64,000 nucleotides of DNA. Source: Streptomyces sp. NBC_01142 (GTDB taxonomy: Bacteria; Actinomycetota; Actinomycetes; Streptomycetales; Streptomycetaceae). Positions 1 through 10,340 of this stretch are shown piece by piece. Each line of letters begins with the position of its first letter. The stretch's first letter is position 1. The DNA lies in assembly GCF_026341125.1 (NCBI RefSeq), contig NZ_JAPEOR010000001.1, forward strand, positions 248,001 through 312,000, read 5' to 3'. Position numbers and translations under genes: made by a program. The notes beneath the pieces were generated by a model that was not told the DNA's origin, ran no database searches, and worked only from the letters and a program-made list of their open reading frames with translations.

Positions 1-1049
1 CGGCCGGGACCGCTCAGCCAAGCCGCCAGGGCGATGACCACGCCGAGCGTCACCGTCATGCGGACCGTGGTGCGCAGGTAGCGCGTGAGCGTGTCGTAGA
101 CGGACTCGGCCGCGGGCTGCGACACGCTGTCGGGCAGCTCGTTCAGGTACACCACGCGGAAGACGGTCAGGCCCCCGCCGAGCAGCAGCATGGCGAAGGC
201 GAAGGCGAGCGCGGCGACCACGAGAACGCGTCGGCGGTGCGCGGACAGCAGGACGCCGGCGGCGATGAGCACCACGGACAGCACGGGCAGCCAGAACCCG
301 GCGATCTGCAGGATCCGGAAGTACGTCTTGACCTTGCCGATGTTGTCGGCGCGCAGCACCGTGAAGTCGGTGTGCACTTCGGGGATTTTTGCGGCCACCG
401 TCATTCCGTCGTCGACAAGGCGCTGTTTGACCTGGTCGACGACCGGGCCGAGATCGACGGTCACCGAGTCGTTGTTGATCTTCACGGCGCCGCCGCCGCT
501 GCCTGTCAGGGCCTTTTCGACGGCTGCGTGGATCCGGCGGTTGGCCTGGATCCAGATGTTGCTGAAGGTCTCGGAGGCGATGATCTCCTCCGACTTGTCG
601 TGGACGAAGCTGCGGACGGCGTTCTCCAGCGAGTTGCCGAGTTTGCCGAGCACCTTCTCCAGGCGCGGGCGGTCCGCGGGTGCCACGTCCTCCAGCAGGG
701 CCGACAGGTCGATGTGTTCCATCACCGCGTTGGTGACCCGGTTCGCGGCGGCGTTCTGGATGTCGGGGTCGGAGGCGAGCGGGGCGACCGTGTTGACGTA
801 GCGGTCCGTGTTGCCCACCTCGTCCGCCGTCCAGGCGGCGACACCGGCCAGCGGGGCGAGGATGCAGCCGATGACGATGAGCAGCGCGGAGAAGAAGGCC
901 CGCCACCGGTGATGGGGAGCCCGGGCCTTTTTGCCCGTCTCCAGCGCGGCGATGCGTGCCCGTAGCTGCTCCAGCTGGGGGCGTTCGCCGTCGGCGCTCG
1001 AAGCTTCGGAACGTTCCCCGCCGGGGCCCGCTGATCCGTCGTCCGGCAT
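1..1049 (-). CDS. Integral membrane protein, 3' part beyond the window edge
   Basis: Partial gene: it starts at an ATG ending at 1049 and runs off the window, so at least 349 residues are present. The N-terminus is a short acidic cytoplasmic tail with a likely coiled segment (LEQLRARIAALE). A membrane segment follows at about residues 49-72, then a roughly 190-residue extracytoplasmic region (DKSEEIIASETFSNIW). At least three more hydrophobic segments follow from about residue 245. This matches a conserved actinobacterial membrane protein type of unknown role. I recognise no catalytic motif. The family is inferred from overall architecture only. Confidence 0.75.
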   Translation of the reverse strand, partial: MPDDGSAGPGGERSEASSADGERPQLEQLRARIAALETGKKARAPHHRWRAFFSALLIVIGCILAPLAGVAAWTADEVGNTDRYVNTVAPLASDPDIQNAAANRVTNAVMEHIDLSALLEDVAPADRPRLEKVLGKLGNSLENAVRSFVHDKSEEIIASETFSNIWIQANRRIHAAVEKALTGSGGGAVKINNDSVTVDLGPVVDQVKQRLVDDGMTVAAKIPEVHTDFTVLRADNIGKVKTYFRILQIAGFWLPVLSVVLIAAGVLLSAHRRRVLVVAALAFAFAMLLLGGGLTVFRVVYLNELPDSVSQPAAESVYDTLTRYLRTTVRMTVTLGVVIALAAWLSGPG

Positions 1050-1315
1050 GGCGCGACCTCCCGTGTAGCTGTGGGTTCGATGCCAGCAGACCCCGGAGCG
1101 CGGCCGTGCGCGAGCGCTCGGCGACCGTAAGGGTGAACAGCAGTGTGGGCGTGTGGGCGCCCAGTGGGACGGCGGCGCGTCAGGGCGGTGCCCGCCGATG
1201 CCCTGCCGGACGGCCGTCAGTGCCGTGGCACGGCGGACCGGGTCGGCGAACTCCCGCCCGGCGGCTTCCGTCAGCTCCGCCGCCGCGCGGCGCCCACCAC
1301 GGCAGGCCGGTCGCA

Positions 1316-1435
1316 CCCGGCTACCAGGCACCGCTCCGCTTCAGCGGCTCGCTCCACAGCGTGACCGTCGACCTGTCGGGCGAACTCATCGTCGACGTGG
1401 ACAGCGAGATGCGTTTTCGCATGGCCCGTCAGTGA
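1316..1435 (+). pseudogene. C-terminal remnant of an arylsulfatase
   Basis: The last 39 codons before the TGA at 1433-1435 read as the end of an actinobacterial arylsulfatase: RFSGSLHSVTVDLSGEL followed by an acidic stretch and a terminal RMARQ. In that family the tail is F-x-G-x-hydrophobic-x-x-V-x-V-D-hydrophobic-S-G, then acidic residues and AMARQ. No sulfatase core (C-x-P-x-R active site) is seen in any upstream frame, and the same frame upstream of about 1316 is low-complexity with no similarity I can see. So this is the end of a gene whose body has been deleted. Family assignment is by recognition of the tail only. Confidence 0.6.
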
Positions 1436-1459
1436 ACCTGCGCTTGGAGCTGCGGCGGA

Positions 1460-2860
1460 TCAGGCGGCCTCGGCGGCGACCCGGCCGGTGCGTACGGCGT
1501 CGGTGAGGGCCTGGTGGTCGCGTTCGTTCTGGTCGGCGTAGCGTTCGGCGAAGACGGTGAGTGCGCGGTCGAAGGCATCGCCGCGGCCGAGGTAGGCGGC
1601 GATCTCGATGCGGTCTCCGGAGCGGGCGTGGGCGCGGGCGAGAGTGGAGCCGCAGAGTTCGCCGAAGACGCGCATGCCCCGGGGGTCCATGAGCTGGGGT
1701 TCGGCGATGCCTTTCCAGTCCCGCAACTGGCGGACGTAGAAGTCGCGTTGGCGTCCGTCGATACCGGTGACACGTTCCCAGCCGAGGAAGATGTCGCTTG
1801 CGGCCTGCATCAGGCGCTGCCCGGAGACGACCCGTTCCCCCTGGTTGTCGTAGGCGCTCTTCCCCACGTACTCGGCCAGCACCGACCGGTCGGCTTCCTT
1901 GGCTTGCAGCAGTAGCGGATCCTGGTCGTCCCTGCCGAGCAGCAGAATGATCCAGCAGCGTGTGCCGACGCTGCCCACTCCGACGACCTTGCGAGCCATG
2001 TCGACGATCCGGTACTGCCGGAGCAGGTGGCGGCGGTCGGACGGCAGGGTGCGGCCGTACCGCTCGATCAGCTCGCGGAGCTGTGCCTCCAGCGACTCGC
2101 GCTCGACGCCCGGCAGCAGGTCCTGGAGCGGCACGATCAGTGGCGGGTCGGGGGCGATCCTGCGCCGGCCGTCGACCACCCGCGTGAGTTTCTCGAAGGC
2201 CTGGAGGCCGTCGCGGGTGCGGGCCTTCGCCATGGCCCGCTGGGTGCGCTGACGGCCCCGCGCGCTCAGCTTCTGGTCCGCCAGGCTCTGCACCATGTCC
2301 CTGTCGGCCTGGGTGTACCAGACGGCGAGGTTGCCCAGGCCGGCGAAGCGGCGCATCTCTTCGCGGTACGACCGCACGGTGGCGCGTACGACGGAGGCCC
2401 GTTCGCCGTCCGTGTAGCCGTTCTCGCGTCCGGCGATGGCCAGGCTGGCGGCCAGCCTCTTGACGTCCCACTCCCACGGGCCGGGCAGGGTCTCGTCGAA
2501 GTCGTTGATGTCGAAGACCAGTTTCCGCTCGGGCGAGGCGAGCAGCCGGAAGTTCAGCAGATGCGCGTCCCCGCACAGCTGCGCGGTCATTCCTGTGCGG
2601 GGGGTGTCGGCCAGATCGCCGGCCATGATGGCAGCGGCGCCGCGGTAGAAGCGGAAGGGGGACTCCAGCATCCGGCCGTAGCGGATGGGCACCAGCTCCG
2701 GCAACCGGGCGGCCGACTGTGCCCCGATGATGTCCACGGGGTCCGGCCGCATCGCCGAGGGCTCGTACTCCGCGTGAGAGGAGCGCGGCGCACGAGCCCG
2801 CGCGGCCCGTCCCCGCGCGGCCCGTTCCTCCGGGGGGCTCCAACTGACCTGGTCGGGCAT
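1460..2860 (-). CDS. DUF2252 family protein
   Basis: A 466-residue protein of the DUF2252 family, whose fold resembles aminoglycoside phosphotransferases and related kinases; the substrate is unknown. Family motifs visible are GDAHLLNF at about residue 95 and DINDFDETLPGPWEWDVKRL shortly after, the likely Asp/His-rich catalytic region. No signal peptide is seen, so it is probably cytoplasmic. The start at 2860 is chosen because AGGAGG lies a few bases upstream and the protein then has the usual family length. The reading frame stays open to 3529, but that extension has no family similarity. It is monocistronic. Confidence 0.85.
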   Translation of the reverse strand: MPDQVSWSPPEERAARGRAARARAPRSSHAEYEPSAMRPDPVDIIGAQSAARLPELVPIRYGRMLESPFRFYRGAAAIMAGDLADTPRTGMTAQLCGDAHLLNFRLLASPERKLVFDINDFDETLPGPWEWDVKRLAASLAIAGRENGYTDGERASVVRATVRSYREEMRRFAGLGNLAVWYTQADRDMVQSLADQKLSARGRQRTQRAMAKARTRDGLQAFEKLTRVVDGRRRIAPDPPLIVPLQDLLPGVERESLEAQLRELIERYGRTLPSDRRHLLRQYRIVDMARKVVGVGSVGTRCWIILLLGRDDQDPLLLQAKEADRSVLAEYVGKSAYDNQGERVVSGQRLMQAASDIFLGWERVTGIDGRQRDFYVRQLRDWKGIAEPQLMDPRGMRVFGELCGSTLARAHARSGDRIEIAAYLGRGDAFDRALTVFAERYADQNERDHQALTDAVRTGRVAAEAA

Positions 2861-3238
2861 GACTCCACCTCCTGGACGGAGCGGCCCGCTGGGGCATCTG
2901 GCCCCCCTTCCGGGCACTGCTCCCAGCCCTTCCCACCGTTCCACACCCTGCCCCGGAGGGCATGTCGGTCGCCCGCACCCGGCACAGCCGGCTCTTCGAT
3001 TCCGTCCGGCCGGACGAGATCGTCGTGGCGGCAGTCCGGAAAAGCGATTTTCCGGTGTTCGGGTGAGCTGGATCGACACGGCGGAACGCCCGGTCTTCTT
3101 GTCCGACTTCGGTATCCGCGGAGGGGTGCGCAGTTCGTCATACGAGCCGCCGATGGCATATTGAGTAAATCGCTCTTGCAGCGCAAAATACACCCGGTTG
3201 CCGCGCACCAGGGTTAATGTCGGAGTCGTTGTGGGGGA
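2861..3238. other. Intergenic region between DUF2252 gene and the 3239 gene
   Basis: 378 bases without a convincing gene. Frames stay open on both strands because of high GC, and none has a ribosome binding site or recognisable product. It should hold the divergent promoters for both neighbours. An AT-richer patch at about 3150-3225 contains TTGAGT, AAAATAC and TTAATGT, but I cannot assign a spaced -35/-10 pair. Confidence 0.5.
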
Positions 3239-3535
3239 GTGACGAAAACACAGTCCCCACCCGCGGTTCCCGCATGGCGCATGGCCGGCACTCACGCGGC
3301 TTGGCTGGGAAATTGGGCCTTTTCCCCCGCCTCGGCGGAGTGCGCACAGGGGGGAAACGCGACGCTCCACTATAAGGACCAGCGAATCGAGCTGAAGTAC
3401 TCCTCCTCGACGCTGGCGGATTTTCTGACGGTGATCAACCAGATCGAGGCCGAGTTCTACCGGCGGTCGAGCGCAGGGCACCCGTCGTACGCCACGCACG
3501 GTGACGAACGGACGGGGCAAAGCGTCCATGTATGA
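3239..3535 (+). CDS. Small hypothetical protein upstream of DUF2637 gene
   Basis: Open frame of 98 codons from a GTG at 3239; an in-frame ATG at 3281 is an alternative start, and neither has a well-spaced ribosome binding site. The C-terminal half looks like a real protein: NATLHYKDQRIELKYSSSTL followed by an amphipathic stretch, with ordinary amino acid composition. Its end overlaps the next gene start by eight bases (ATGTATGA), which suggests translational coupling and a shared role with the DUF2637 membrane protein. I recognise no family. The N-terminal 30 residues are doubtful. Confidence 0.5.
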   Translation: MTKTQSPPAVPAWRMAGTHAAWLGNWAFSPASAECAQGGNATLHYKDQRIELKYSSSTLADFLTVINQIEAEFYRRSSAGHPSYATHGDERTGQSVHV

Positions 3536-4421
3536 CGAGTACGGCTCGTACGTTCCAGCGGCTGGACACCCCGACTTGACCGGCCGTGCCGCGTGGGGGG
3601 ACCCGTATCTCTCCTCCCCCGAGGACTCGCTGGGTGGTTATCAGACGATCGCACCCCTGGCCCCGTCGGCCCTTGACGAGTCGTGGGATCCGGCACTGGA
3701 ACTGCAGCAACTGCTGCAGACCGCTGAAGGACATGAATTCGGCACCGTCGCTGCCGACCCGGACGACGACACACTCGCACGGTCGAACCGAACCACCGCC
3801 CCTGTGGCACCGCCGCCCGTGTATCGCGGCCACCGGCGGCAGGCCCGCGCGCCGAAGGCCGGGGTCACTCTGATGCAGACGACGAGCATCTTTCTTGCCG
3901 CGCTGGGCGCTGTCATCGTCTCCATGGTCAGTGTGTTCGGAGGCATGGTTGCCCTGGACCCCCTCCGGCGCATCGCCGCACCGCATATCGCCCAAGGTCT
4001 GGTCAGTTGGTGGCCGCTTCTGGTCTACGGACCCTGGTTGGTTGCATCCCTCGCCATCCTGCGCGCTTCCCTCCATCAACGCCGTGTCGTGCACTCCTGG
4101 TTCGTCGTACTTGTTTTCTCCACCCTCACCACCCTGTTGTGTGTGGCTCAGGCTCCGCGGACGATCACCGGCACGGCAGCGGCTGCGCTCCCTTCCCTCG
4201 CGGCCCTTGCCTGCTTCCAGCAGCTGGTCCGCCAGATCACCTTGACCAGGCCGCCTCGCCAGGCTGCCGCGCGCCACCGCACCGCCTCACCCTCTTCCGC
4301 TCGGCGCTCGTCCCACGAGCAGGCAGAGAAGGGGGCGCGCACGCAGAGCTCACCGCTCTCGTCCCCCAGGGTCGTCCCTCAGGAACGAGCACCTCTGAGA
4401 AACGCGGGCCCACGCCAGTAG
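3528..4421 (+). CDS. DUF2637-like membrane protein
   Basis: A 297-residue protein. Residues 1-110 are an acidic, disordered cytoplasmic region (MYDEYGSYVPAAGHP), followed by about four hydrophobic segments between residues 115 and 235 (TTSIFLAALGAVIVSMVSVF, WWPLLVYGPWLVASLAIL, SWFVVLVFSTLTTLLCV and a final one), then a basic Ser/Arg-rich tail. The membrane block resembles DUF2637, found in many Streptomyces chromosomal and plasmid proteins, some near transfer or regulatory genes; its function is unknown. The ATG at 3528 is preferred over a GTG at 3501 because the first residues then match the family style and the start overlaps the upstream stop. Confidence 0.7.
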   Translation: MYDEYGSYVPAAGHPDLTGRAAWGDPYLSSPEDSLGGYQTIAPLAPSALDESWDPALELQQLLQTAEGHEFGTVAADPDDDTLARSNRTTAPVAPPPVYRGHRRQARAPKAGVTLMQTTSIFLAALGAVIVSMVSVFGGMVALDPLRRIAAPHIAQGLVSWWPLLVYGPWLVASLAILRASLHQRRVVHSWFVVLVFSTLTTLLCVAQAPRTITGTAAAALPSLAALACFQQLVRQITLTRPPRQAAARHRTASPSSARRSSHEQAEKGARTQSSPLSSPRVVPQERAPLRNAGPRQ

Positions 4422-4614
4422 CCCGGCGTGACGCAGTGGCGTCTCTCCATGCGCCGCGCGGGAGCGGTGCCGGAAGATGAGGCGTATCGACGCGTCCGCC
4501 CCGGACCGGGAGTGGTCCGGGGCGTTCTGCCGTTCCGTCGTTCCGTCGTTCCGTCGTTCAGCGTTGTGTCGTTGTGTCGCTGTGTTGCGGGTCGGTGGGA
4601 GAGGCCGCCGGGGC
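4422..4614. other. Convergent intergenic region with CGTTC repeats
   Basis: 193 bases between convergent genes. Positions about 4525-4585 carry short tandem repeats of CGTTC and GTTGTGTC. I see no clean hairpin terminator. Confidence 0.45.
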
Positions 4615-6135
4615 CTATCGGGTGCGCTGCAGCAGCGCGACCGTCAGGCCGGTCAGGCGCTCGGTCCCGGTCGCCGTGTAGCGCGAGCGCAAGGCCTCGG
4701 CCTGGGCGGCGGGCAGCGCCTCCAGCGGATCCCCTTCACTGCCGCCCACCACCAGCCAGATCCGCTGCTCGTCCTTCACACAGGCGGCCGGGTCCTGGCA
4801 CTCCGACGGCCACAGGTCGTGCCGGTCGGCGGCCGACTCGGCCAGGAAGACATCGCGCGGCTGGAGGTCGTCCGGAAGGTAGAAGCGGACACCTACGTCG
4901 AGCATGCGCCAGTAGTCGGGCCCGCGGTCGTAGACCACTGCGTCCCCGGGCCGGTGGAACTTCTGGATGGTCCGTGCCGCGCCCTGGTAGTCGAGGCCTT
5001 GCCAGAAGTGCCCGTACGGCTTCCGCAGCACCTGCTGCTCGGGCAGGGTGAGCAGCCCGAGAACCACCAGCGCCGCCGCCACCATCGCCCGGGATCGCAC
5101 AGCGGTCAGACCGGCGCCGGCCAGTACTGCCCACGCGGGCAGGGTGAACAGCAGGTACCGGTAGAAGAAGTACGAGACGTCTCCGTGCGAGACCGTCCAG
5201 AGGGCCAATGGAGGCAGCACCGCCAGCGCAGTGGCGAACAGGGCGGCGTCGCGGCGCTCTCCCCACGCCAGCACGGCCAGCGTCGTCACCGCCCCGGCCA
5301 CCAGGGCGGAGGCGTACAGCTGCGGCCAGAAGGTGAGCAGGCTCCACATCTCCGGCTGGGGGATCCAGGAGATCTGCCGGGCGGCCTGCTCCCTGCCCAG
5401 CAGGACCACCGGGGCAGCGCAGGCCACGCCGGTCAGGGCCGCGAGGCAGAAACGCCACGCGATCAGACGCTCGGACCGGGCCCGCAGGATCACCGCGACC
5501 AGATGCCCGGCCAGGGCGGTCAGCGCCACCAGGTGCAGCAGGCCGACGGCTCCCACGCACACGGCGTAGCCGGTCCAGCGCCACCAGCTGGTGGGGCGGT
5601 CCATGGCCCGGAGCAGCAACAGGGTGGACAGGGCGACCGCCAGGACCACCAGGGCGTAGGGGCGGGCCTCGTGGCCGTACCGGCTCACCACCGGAATGAG
5701 AGCGAAGAGCAGGCCGCCGGCCAGCCCGGCGCGGCGGCCGAACAACCGCTGCCCGATCAGCGCCACACAGGCGGCGGTGCCGGCCATCGCCAGTGCCGAA
5801 GGCATGCGTACGGCCGTGGCGGAATCCCCGAAGACCCCCATCCACGCGTGGAGGAACAGGTAGTACGTACCGAGCACCGCGTCCACCCGCTGCACCGCGG
5901 CCAACAGCTGGTCGGTACTGCGGGCAGCCATGTCCCAGCTGTTCAGCTCGTCCTCCCACAGCTGGGGACGGCCGATCTGGTACATCGTCAGCGCCAGGGT
6001 GGCCAGCGCCGGCCACAGCCATACGCTGCGCAGCACCCCCTTGAAGCCCTGCTGTGCGCCCGGCGCCTGCACCGTGTCGGCGCTCCCGGCGGGTGGCGTC
6101 CGGTCCTGGGCCGAAGAAGGGGAGAGAAGTGCCAT
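4615..6135 (-). CDS. GT-C fold membrane glycosyltransferase (GT39/ArnT-like)
   Basis: A 506-residue polytopic membrane protein of the GT-C superfamily that uses polyprenyl-phosphate sugars and transfers the sugar on the outer face of the membrane. The first extracytoplasmic loop carries WEDELNSW, the acidic Asp-Glu catalytic motif position of PMT/ArnT enzymes, and the second has RYGHEARPYAL, typical of this group. About ten membrane segments follow, then a soluble C-terminal domain from about residue 385. It lies nine bases downstream of the GT2 gene, so the two form an operon. Acceptor and sugar cannot be read from sequence. The divergent collagen-like protein is a candidate acceptor (inference). 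Confidence 0.8.
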   Translation of the reverse strand: MALLSPSSAQDRTPPAGSADTVQAPGAQQGFKGVLRSVWLWPALATLALTMYQIGRPQLWEDELNSWDMAARSTDQLLAAVQRVDAVLGTYYLFLHAWMGVFGDSATAVRMPSALAMAGTAACVALIGQRLFGRRAGLAGGLLFALIPVVSRYGHEARPYALVVLAVALSTLLLLRAMDRPTSWWRWTGYAVCVGAVGLLHLVALTALAGHLVAVILRARSERLIAWRFCLAALTGVACAAPVVLLGREQAARQISWIPQPEMWSLLTFWPQLYASALVAGAVTTLAVLAWGERRDAALFATALAVLPPLALWTVSHGDVSYFFYRYLLFTLPAWAVLAGAGLTAVRSRAMVAAALVVLGLLTLPEQQVLRKPYGHFWQGLDYQGAARTIQKFHRPGDAVVYDRGPDYWRMLDVGVRFYLPDDLQPRDVFLAESAADRHDLWPSECQDPAACVKDEQRIWLVVGGSEGDPLEALPAAQAEALRSRYTATGTERLTGLTVALLQRTR

Positions 6136-6144
6136 GTCGAACGC

Positions 6145-7281
6145 CTAACCTTGTGGCGGCTGCCCGACGCTCAGCGTCTCGGCCGTCTGGGCTCCGGTGG
6201 TCGGCTCGGGAATCGCGGCAAGGCGCTGCGCGGCGAATTCACGGTTACTGAGTGTTTGCTTGCGATAGGCGTCGGGCACGTCGGGCATCGCCAGCAGCCG
6301 GTCGCACGCCTGGAGGGAGCCGGCGTGGTCGCCGACCCAGTAGGCAGTGATCGAGAACTCGAACAGCAGCCCCCAGCGGTACACCCACGGCTGGATGAAC
6401 AGAATGTCGTCCGGCTGCTCCTGGTCGAGCCCGGCGCAGAGGATCGCGTGTGCGGAATGATGGCGGCCCATTCTGCGCAGCCGTGACGCCAGTTCGTAAC
6501 AGGCTTCGAGCCGTCGCGGACGCGACTCCCAGGCGCGTGAGAAGGCGTCCATGGCGGCCGGCCAGTCGTCGTCGGAGCCGGCCTTGAGGATCCCGACCTG
6601 CAACAGCGCGTAGTACACCTCTTCGGGCCACCCGCCCATGCGCGCGCGGAGCTCGTAGTAGGTGATCGCCTCGCTCGTTCTGCCCATGTCGCGCATGGTC
6701 TGTGCCAGGTAGAAGACCGTGCGCGCATTGGCGGGGTCGCGCTTGTGCTCGGCGCTCAGCAGGCGCGCGTCCCGCTCGAACTTGTCGTGTCGTGAGCCGC
6801 CGTCGGCGAAGTCCTGGATGACGAGTGCGTCGAGATTCTCCTGGGCGTGGTGCCCGTCGGAGGTGAGGTACTCGTGGGTGACGCCCTCGTAGCGCCAGGC
6901 GATGTCACCCCGGACCAGGCGTTTGATGCGGTACTCGGTCGCGCCCTCGTGCCGCAGCATGTACGACTCGGCGGTCAGATCGGGCAGGGGGTCGTCCCGT
7001 CGGATCACATGGTCGGCGTCGAGAAGGAGCAGGTAGTCGGCCTTGCCGTGGGCGTAGCCGATGTTCAGGGAGCGGTTGTGGCCGAAGTTGACCCAGGGCT
7101 CTTCGCGAAGCTCGCCCGGGATGCCGTCGAGTGCCGTACGGATCAGCTGCTGAGTGCCGTCGGTCGAGCCGGTGTCGGAGATCACCCAGTAGTCCACCAG
7201 GTCACGAACGGACGCGAGACATCGTTCGATGACCTTCGCCTCGTTCTTGACGATCATGCATAGGCAGATTGACGGCTTCAC
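6145..7281 (-). CDS. Family 2 glycosyltransferase with helical-repeat C-terminus
   Basis: A 378-residue cytoplasmic GT-A enzyme. The N-terminus LCMIVKNEAKVIERCLASV, then SDTGSTDGT, and the DxD-type motif LLLDADH near residue 87 are diagnostic of GT2 enzymes of the glycan-synthesis type that often carry TPR-like repeats. The C-terminal 180 residues are helical repeats rich in Tyr/Ala (VFYLAQTMRDMGRTSEAITY). The start is GTG at 7281; a purine-rich GGAAATGG lies upstream. It is the first gene of a two-gene operon with the GT-C enzyme and is divergent from the collagen-like protein gene. It may load a sugar onto the lipid carrier used by the GT-C partner or modify protein directly. Confidence 0.85.
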   Translation of the reverse strand: MKPSICLCMIVKNEAKVIERCLASVRDLVDYWVISDTGSTDGTQQLIRTALDGIPGELREEPWVNFGHNRSLNIGYAHGKADYLLLLDADHVIRRDDPLPDLTAESYMLRHEGATEYRIKRLVRGDIAWRYEGVTHEYLTSDGHHAQENLDALVIQDFADGGSRHDKFERDARLLSAEHKRDPANARTVFYLAQTMRDMGRTSEAITYYELRARMGGWPEEVYYALLQVGILKAGSDDDWPAAMDAFSRAWESRPRRLEACYELASRLRRMGRHHSAHAILCAGLDQEQPDDILFIQPWVYRWGLLFEFSITAYWVGDHAGSLQACDRLLAMPDVPDAYRKQTLSNREFAAQRLAAIPEPTTGAQTAETLSVGQPPQG

Positions 7282-7534
7282 GGCATCACCATTTCCGGTG
7301 GTTCGGTCCGGGCGACCTTATGCACCGGGCCCGGCCGCTCAATGACGGCACGCCGACGGCTGATTCAGAGTTCGCTGCTGCGCACGCACCCATTCGGGCA
7401 TCGCTAGTAGGCCAATCTGTTGATACGTCATTCAGCCCCTCAAGGCGTTGCAGCCGCGATCCGATGTTCCCAAGAGAAGTTCGAACTCGTATCCGGAGCG
7501 TCACTCGATCCGGTTGAAGAAGAAGGAGCAGTGA
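7282..7534. promoter_or_regulatory. Divergent promoter region, glycosyltransferases / collagen-like gene
   Basis: 253 bases separating the two outward genes, relatively AT-rich for this genome. AAGGAG at 7523-7528 is the ribosome binding site of the collagen-like gene, six bases before its ATG. No clear inverted-repeat operator was found. Sharing one regulatory region makes co-regulation plausible. Confidence 0.5.
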
Positions 7535-8917
<1,383 letters not shown>

Positions 8918-8937
8918 CCCTGTCGGGATCGTGACGA

Positions 8938-8977
8938 CGTGTGCTGTGCCCGTTCTTTGTTCTGGGCACAGCACACG
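8938..8977. terminator. Bidirectional hairpin terminator
   Basis: Perfect 14-bp inverted repeat, CGTGTGCTGTGCCC at 8938-8951 and its complement at 8964-8977, with a 12-base loop. It sits between the convergent collagen-like and SDR genes and can serve both. Confidence 0.85.
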
Positions 8978-8983
8978 TTCGTT

Positions 8984-9748
8984 TCAGAGCTCGCGGTGGA
9001 CCTTGGAGTTGGAGGCCTGGGCGCGGGGGCGGACCACCAGCAGGTCGATGTTGACGTGGGGCGGGCGGGTGACCGCCCAGGTGATCGTGTCCGCCACGTC
9101 GTCGGCGGTGAGCGGCTCGGCCACGCCCGCGTAGACCTTGGCGGCCTTCTCCTCGTCGCCGCGGAAGCGGGTGGTGGCGAACTCGTCGGTCCTGACCATG
9201 CCGGGGGCGACCTCGATCACGCGGACCGGGGTGCCGACGATCTCCAGACGGAGGGTCTCGGCGAGGACGCGGGCGCCGTTCTTGGCGGCGACATAGCCGG
9301 CGCCGCCCTCGTAGGTGGCGTGGCCGGCGGTGGAGGAGAGGATCACGACCGTGCCGTCGCCGCTCGCGGTGAGGGCCGGGAGCAGGGCCTGGGTGGCGTG
9401 GAGGGTGCCGAGGACGTTGACCTCGTACATCTGGCGCCAGTCGGCGGGGTCACCGGTGGCGACGGGGTCCGCGCCGATTGCGCCGCCTGCGTTGTTCACG
9501 AGAACGTCGCAGCGGTCGAGGGACGCGGCGAAGGTGTCGACCGCAGGGCGGTCGGTGACATCGAGGGCGTACGCGGTGGCCCGGCGGCCCGCGGCGGTGA
9601 GCTCGGCGGCGAGCGCCTCGACGCGGTCCTTGCGGCGGGCGGTGAGGACGACGTGGTAGCCGGCGGCCGCGAGTTGCCGTGCGGTGGCCGCACCGATGCC
9701 GCTGCTGGCTCCGGTGATGACGGCGATGGGGGTGCCGGCGTCGGTCAT
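8984..9748 (-). CDS. Short-chain dehydrogenase/reductase
   Basis: A 254-residue classical SDR, probably NADP-dependent. The nucleotide-binding motif GASSGIG is at residues 14-20, with an arginine-rich NADP-type turn (ARRKDR) after the second strand. NNAGG, the catalytic Ser in LSSTAG, and Y-x-x-x-K in YVAAKNG are all present. It resembles YdfG-like 3-hydroxy acid dehydrogenases (NADP-specific), but the substrate is not determinable. The gene is monocistronic and convergent with the collagen-like gene across the terminator. Confidence 0.85.
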   Translation of the reverse strand: MTDAGTPIAVITGASSGIGAATARQLAAAGYHVVLTARRKDRVEALAAELTAAGRRATAYALDVTDRPAVDTFAASLDRCDVLVNNAGGAIGADPVATGDPADWRQMYEVNVLGTLHATQALLPALTASGDGTVVILSSTAGHATYEGGAGYVAAKNGARVLAETLRLEIVGTPVRVIEVAPGMVRTDEFATTRFRGDEEKAAKVYAGVAEPLTADDVADTITWAVTRPPHVNIDLLVVRPRAQASNSKVHREL

Positions 9749-9818
9749 GTCTCGTTACTCCTCGCGCGTGTGATCGATATGCGGCCAGGATAGGGCGCCG
9801 CCGCTGCGGCGAGCGGCG

Positions 9819-10154
9819 TCAGCGGGCGCGCGGGGCGTACATGATCAGGGCCATGCCCACCAGGCAGACCAGCGCGCCGATCACGTCCCAGCGGTCGGGG
9901 CGGTAGCCGTCGGCGACCATGCCCCAGGCGATCGAGCCCGCCACGAAGACTCCGCCGTACGCGGCGAGGATGCGGCCGAACTCGCCTTCCGGCTGGAGCG
10001 TGGCGACGAATCCGTACGCGCCGAGGGCGATGACGCCCGCGCCGATCCAGATCCAGCCGCGGTGTTCCCTGAGCCCCTGCCAGACGAGCCAGGCGCCGCC
10101 GATCTCGAAGAGCGCGGCGAGGAGAAAGAGGGCGGCGGAACGGGCGACGAGCAT
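9819..10154 (-). CDS. YnfA/UPF0060 family small membrane protein
   Basis: A 111-residue protein with four membrane helices, matching the UPF0060/YnfA family, which is distantly related to small multidrug resistance transporters. Family signatures are [50 protein letters not shown] and a final helix ending MALIMYAPR. The open frame continues upstream through a repeat tract, but the family start is the ATG at 10152-10154. No good ribosome binding site lies before it. Nine copies of a 16-bp repeat begin 40 bases upstream. Confidence 0.85.
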   Translation of the reverse strand: MLVARSAALFLLAALFEIGGAWLVWQGLREHRGWIWIGAGVIALGAYGFVATLQPEGEFGRILAAYGGVFVAGSIAWGMVADGYRPDRWDVIGALVCLVGMALIMYAPRAR

Positions 10155-10193
10155 GAGGAACAGCGTGTCATGCAGGCAGCGGGGAACGCGCCG

Positions 10194-10337
10194 GAGCCGA
10201 GACGTGCCCGAGCCGAGACGTGCCCGAGCCGAGACGTGCCCGAGCCGAGACGTGCCCGAGCCGAGACGTGCCCGAGCCGAGACGTGCCCGAGCCGAGACG
10301 TGCCCGAGCCGAGACGCGCCGGAGCCGAGACGCGCCG
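10194..10337. repeat. Nine tandem 16-bp repeats
   Basis: Unit GAGCCGAGACGTGCCC repeated nine times head to tail with no spacers. Copies 1-7 are identical and copies 8 and 9 share two substitutions (GAGCCGAGACGCGCCG). The 16-bp period shifts frame each unit, so it is not built as coding sequence. It lies between the divergent ynfA-like and 10388 genes. Confidence 0.95.
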
Positions 10338-10340
10338 GAA

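Noticed and set aside
2861..3529. Long N-terminal extension of the DUF2252 frame
   Set aside because: It has no family similarity, and AGGAGG lies before the internal ATG at 2860.
10194..10337. Possible CRISPR array
   Set aside because: The 16-bp units abut with no spacers and no cas genes are present.
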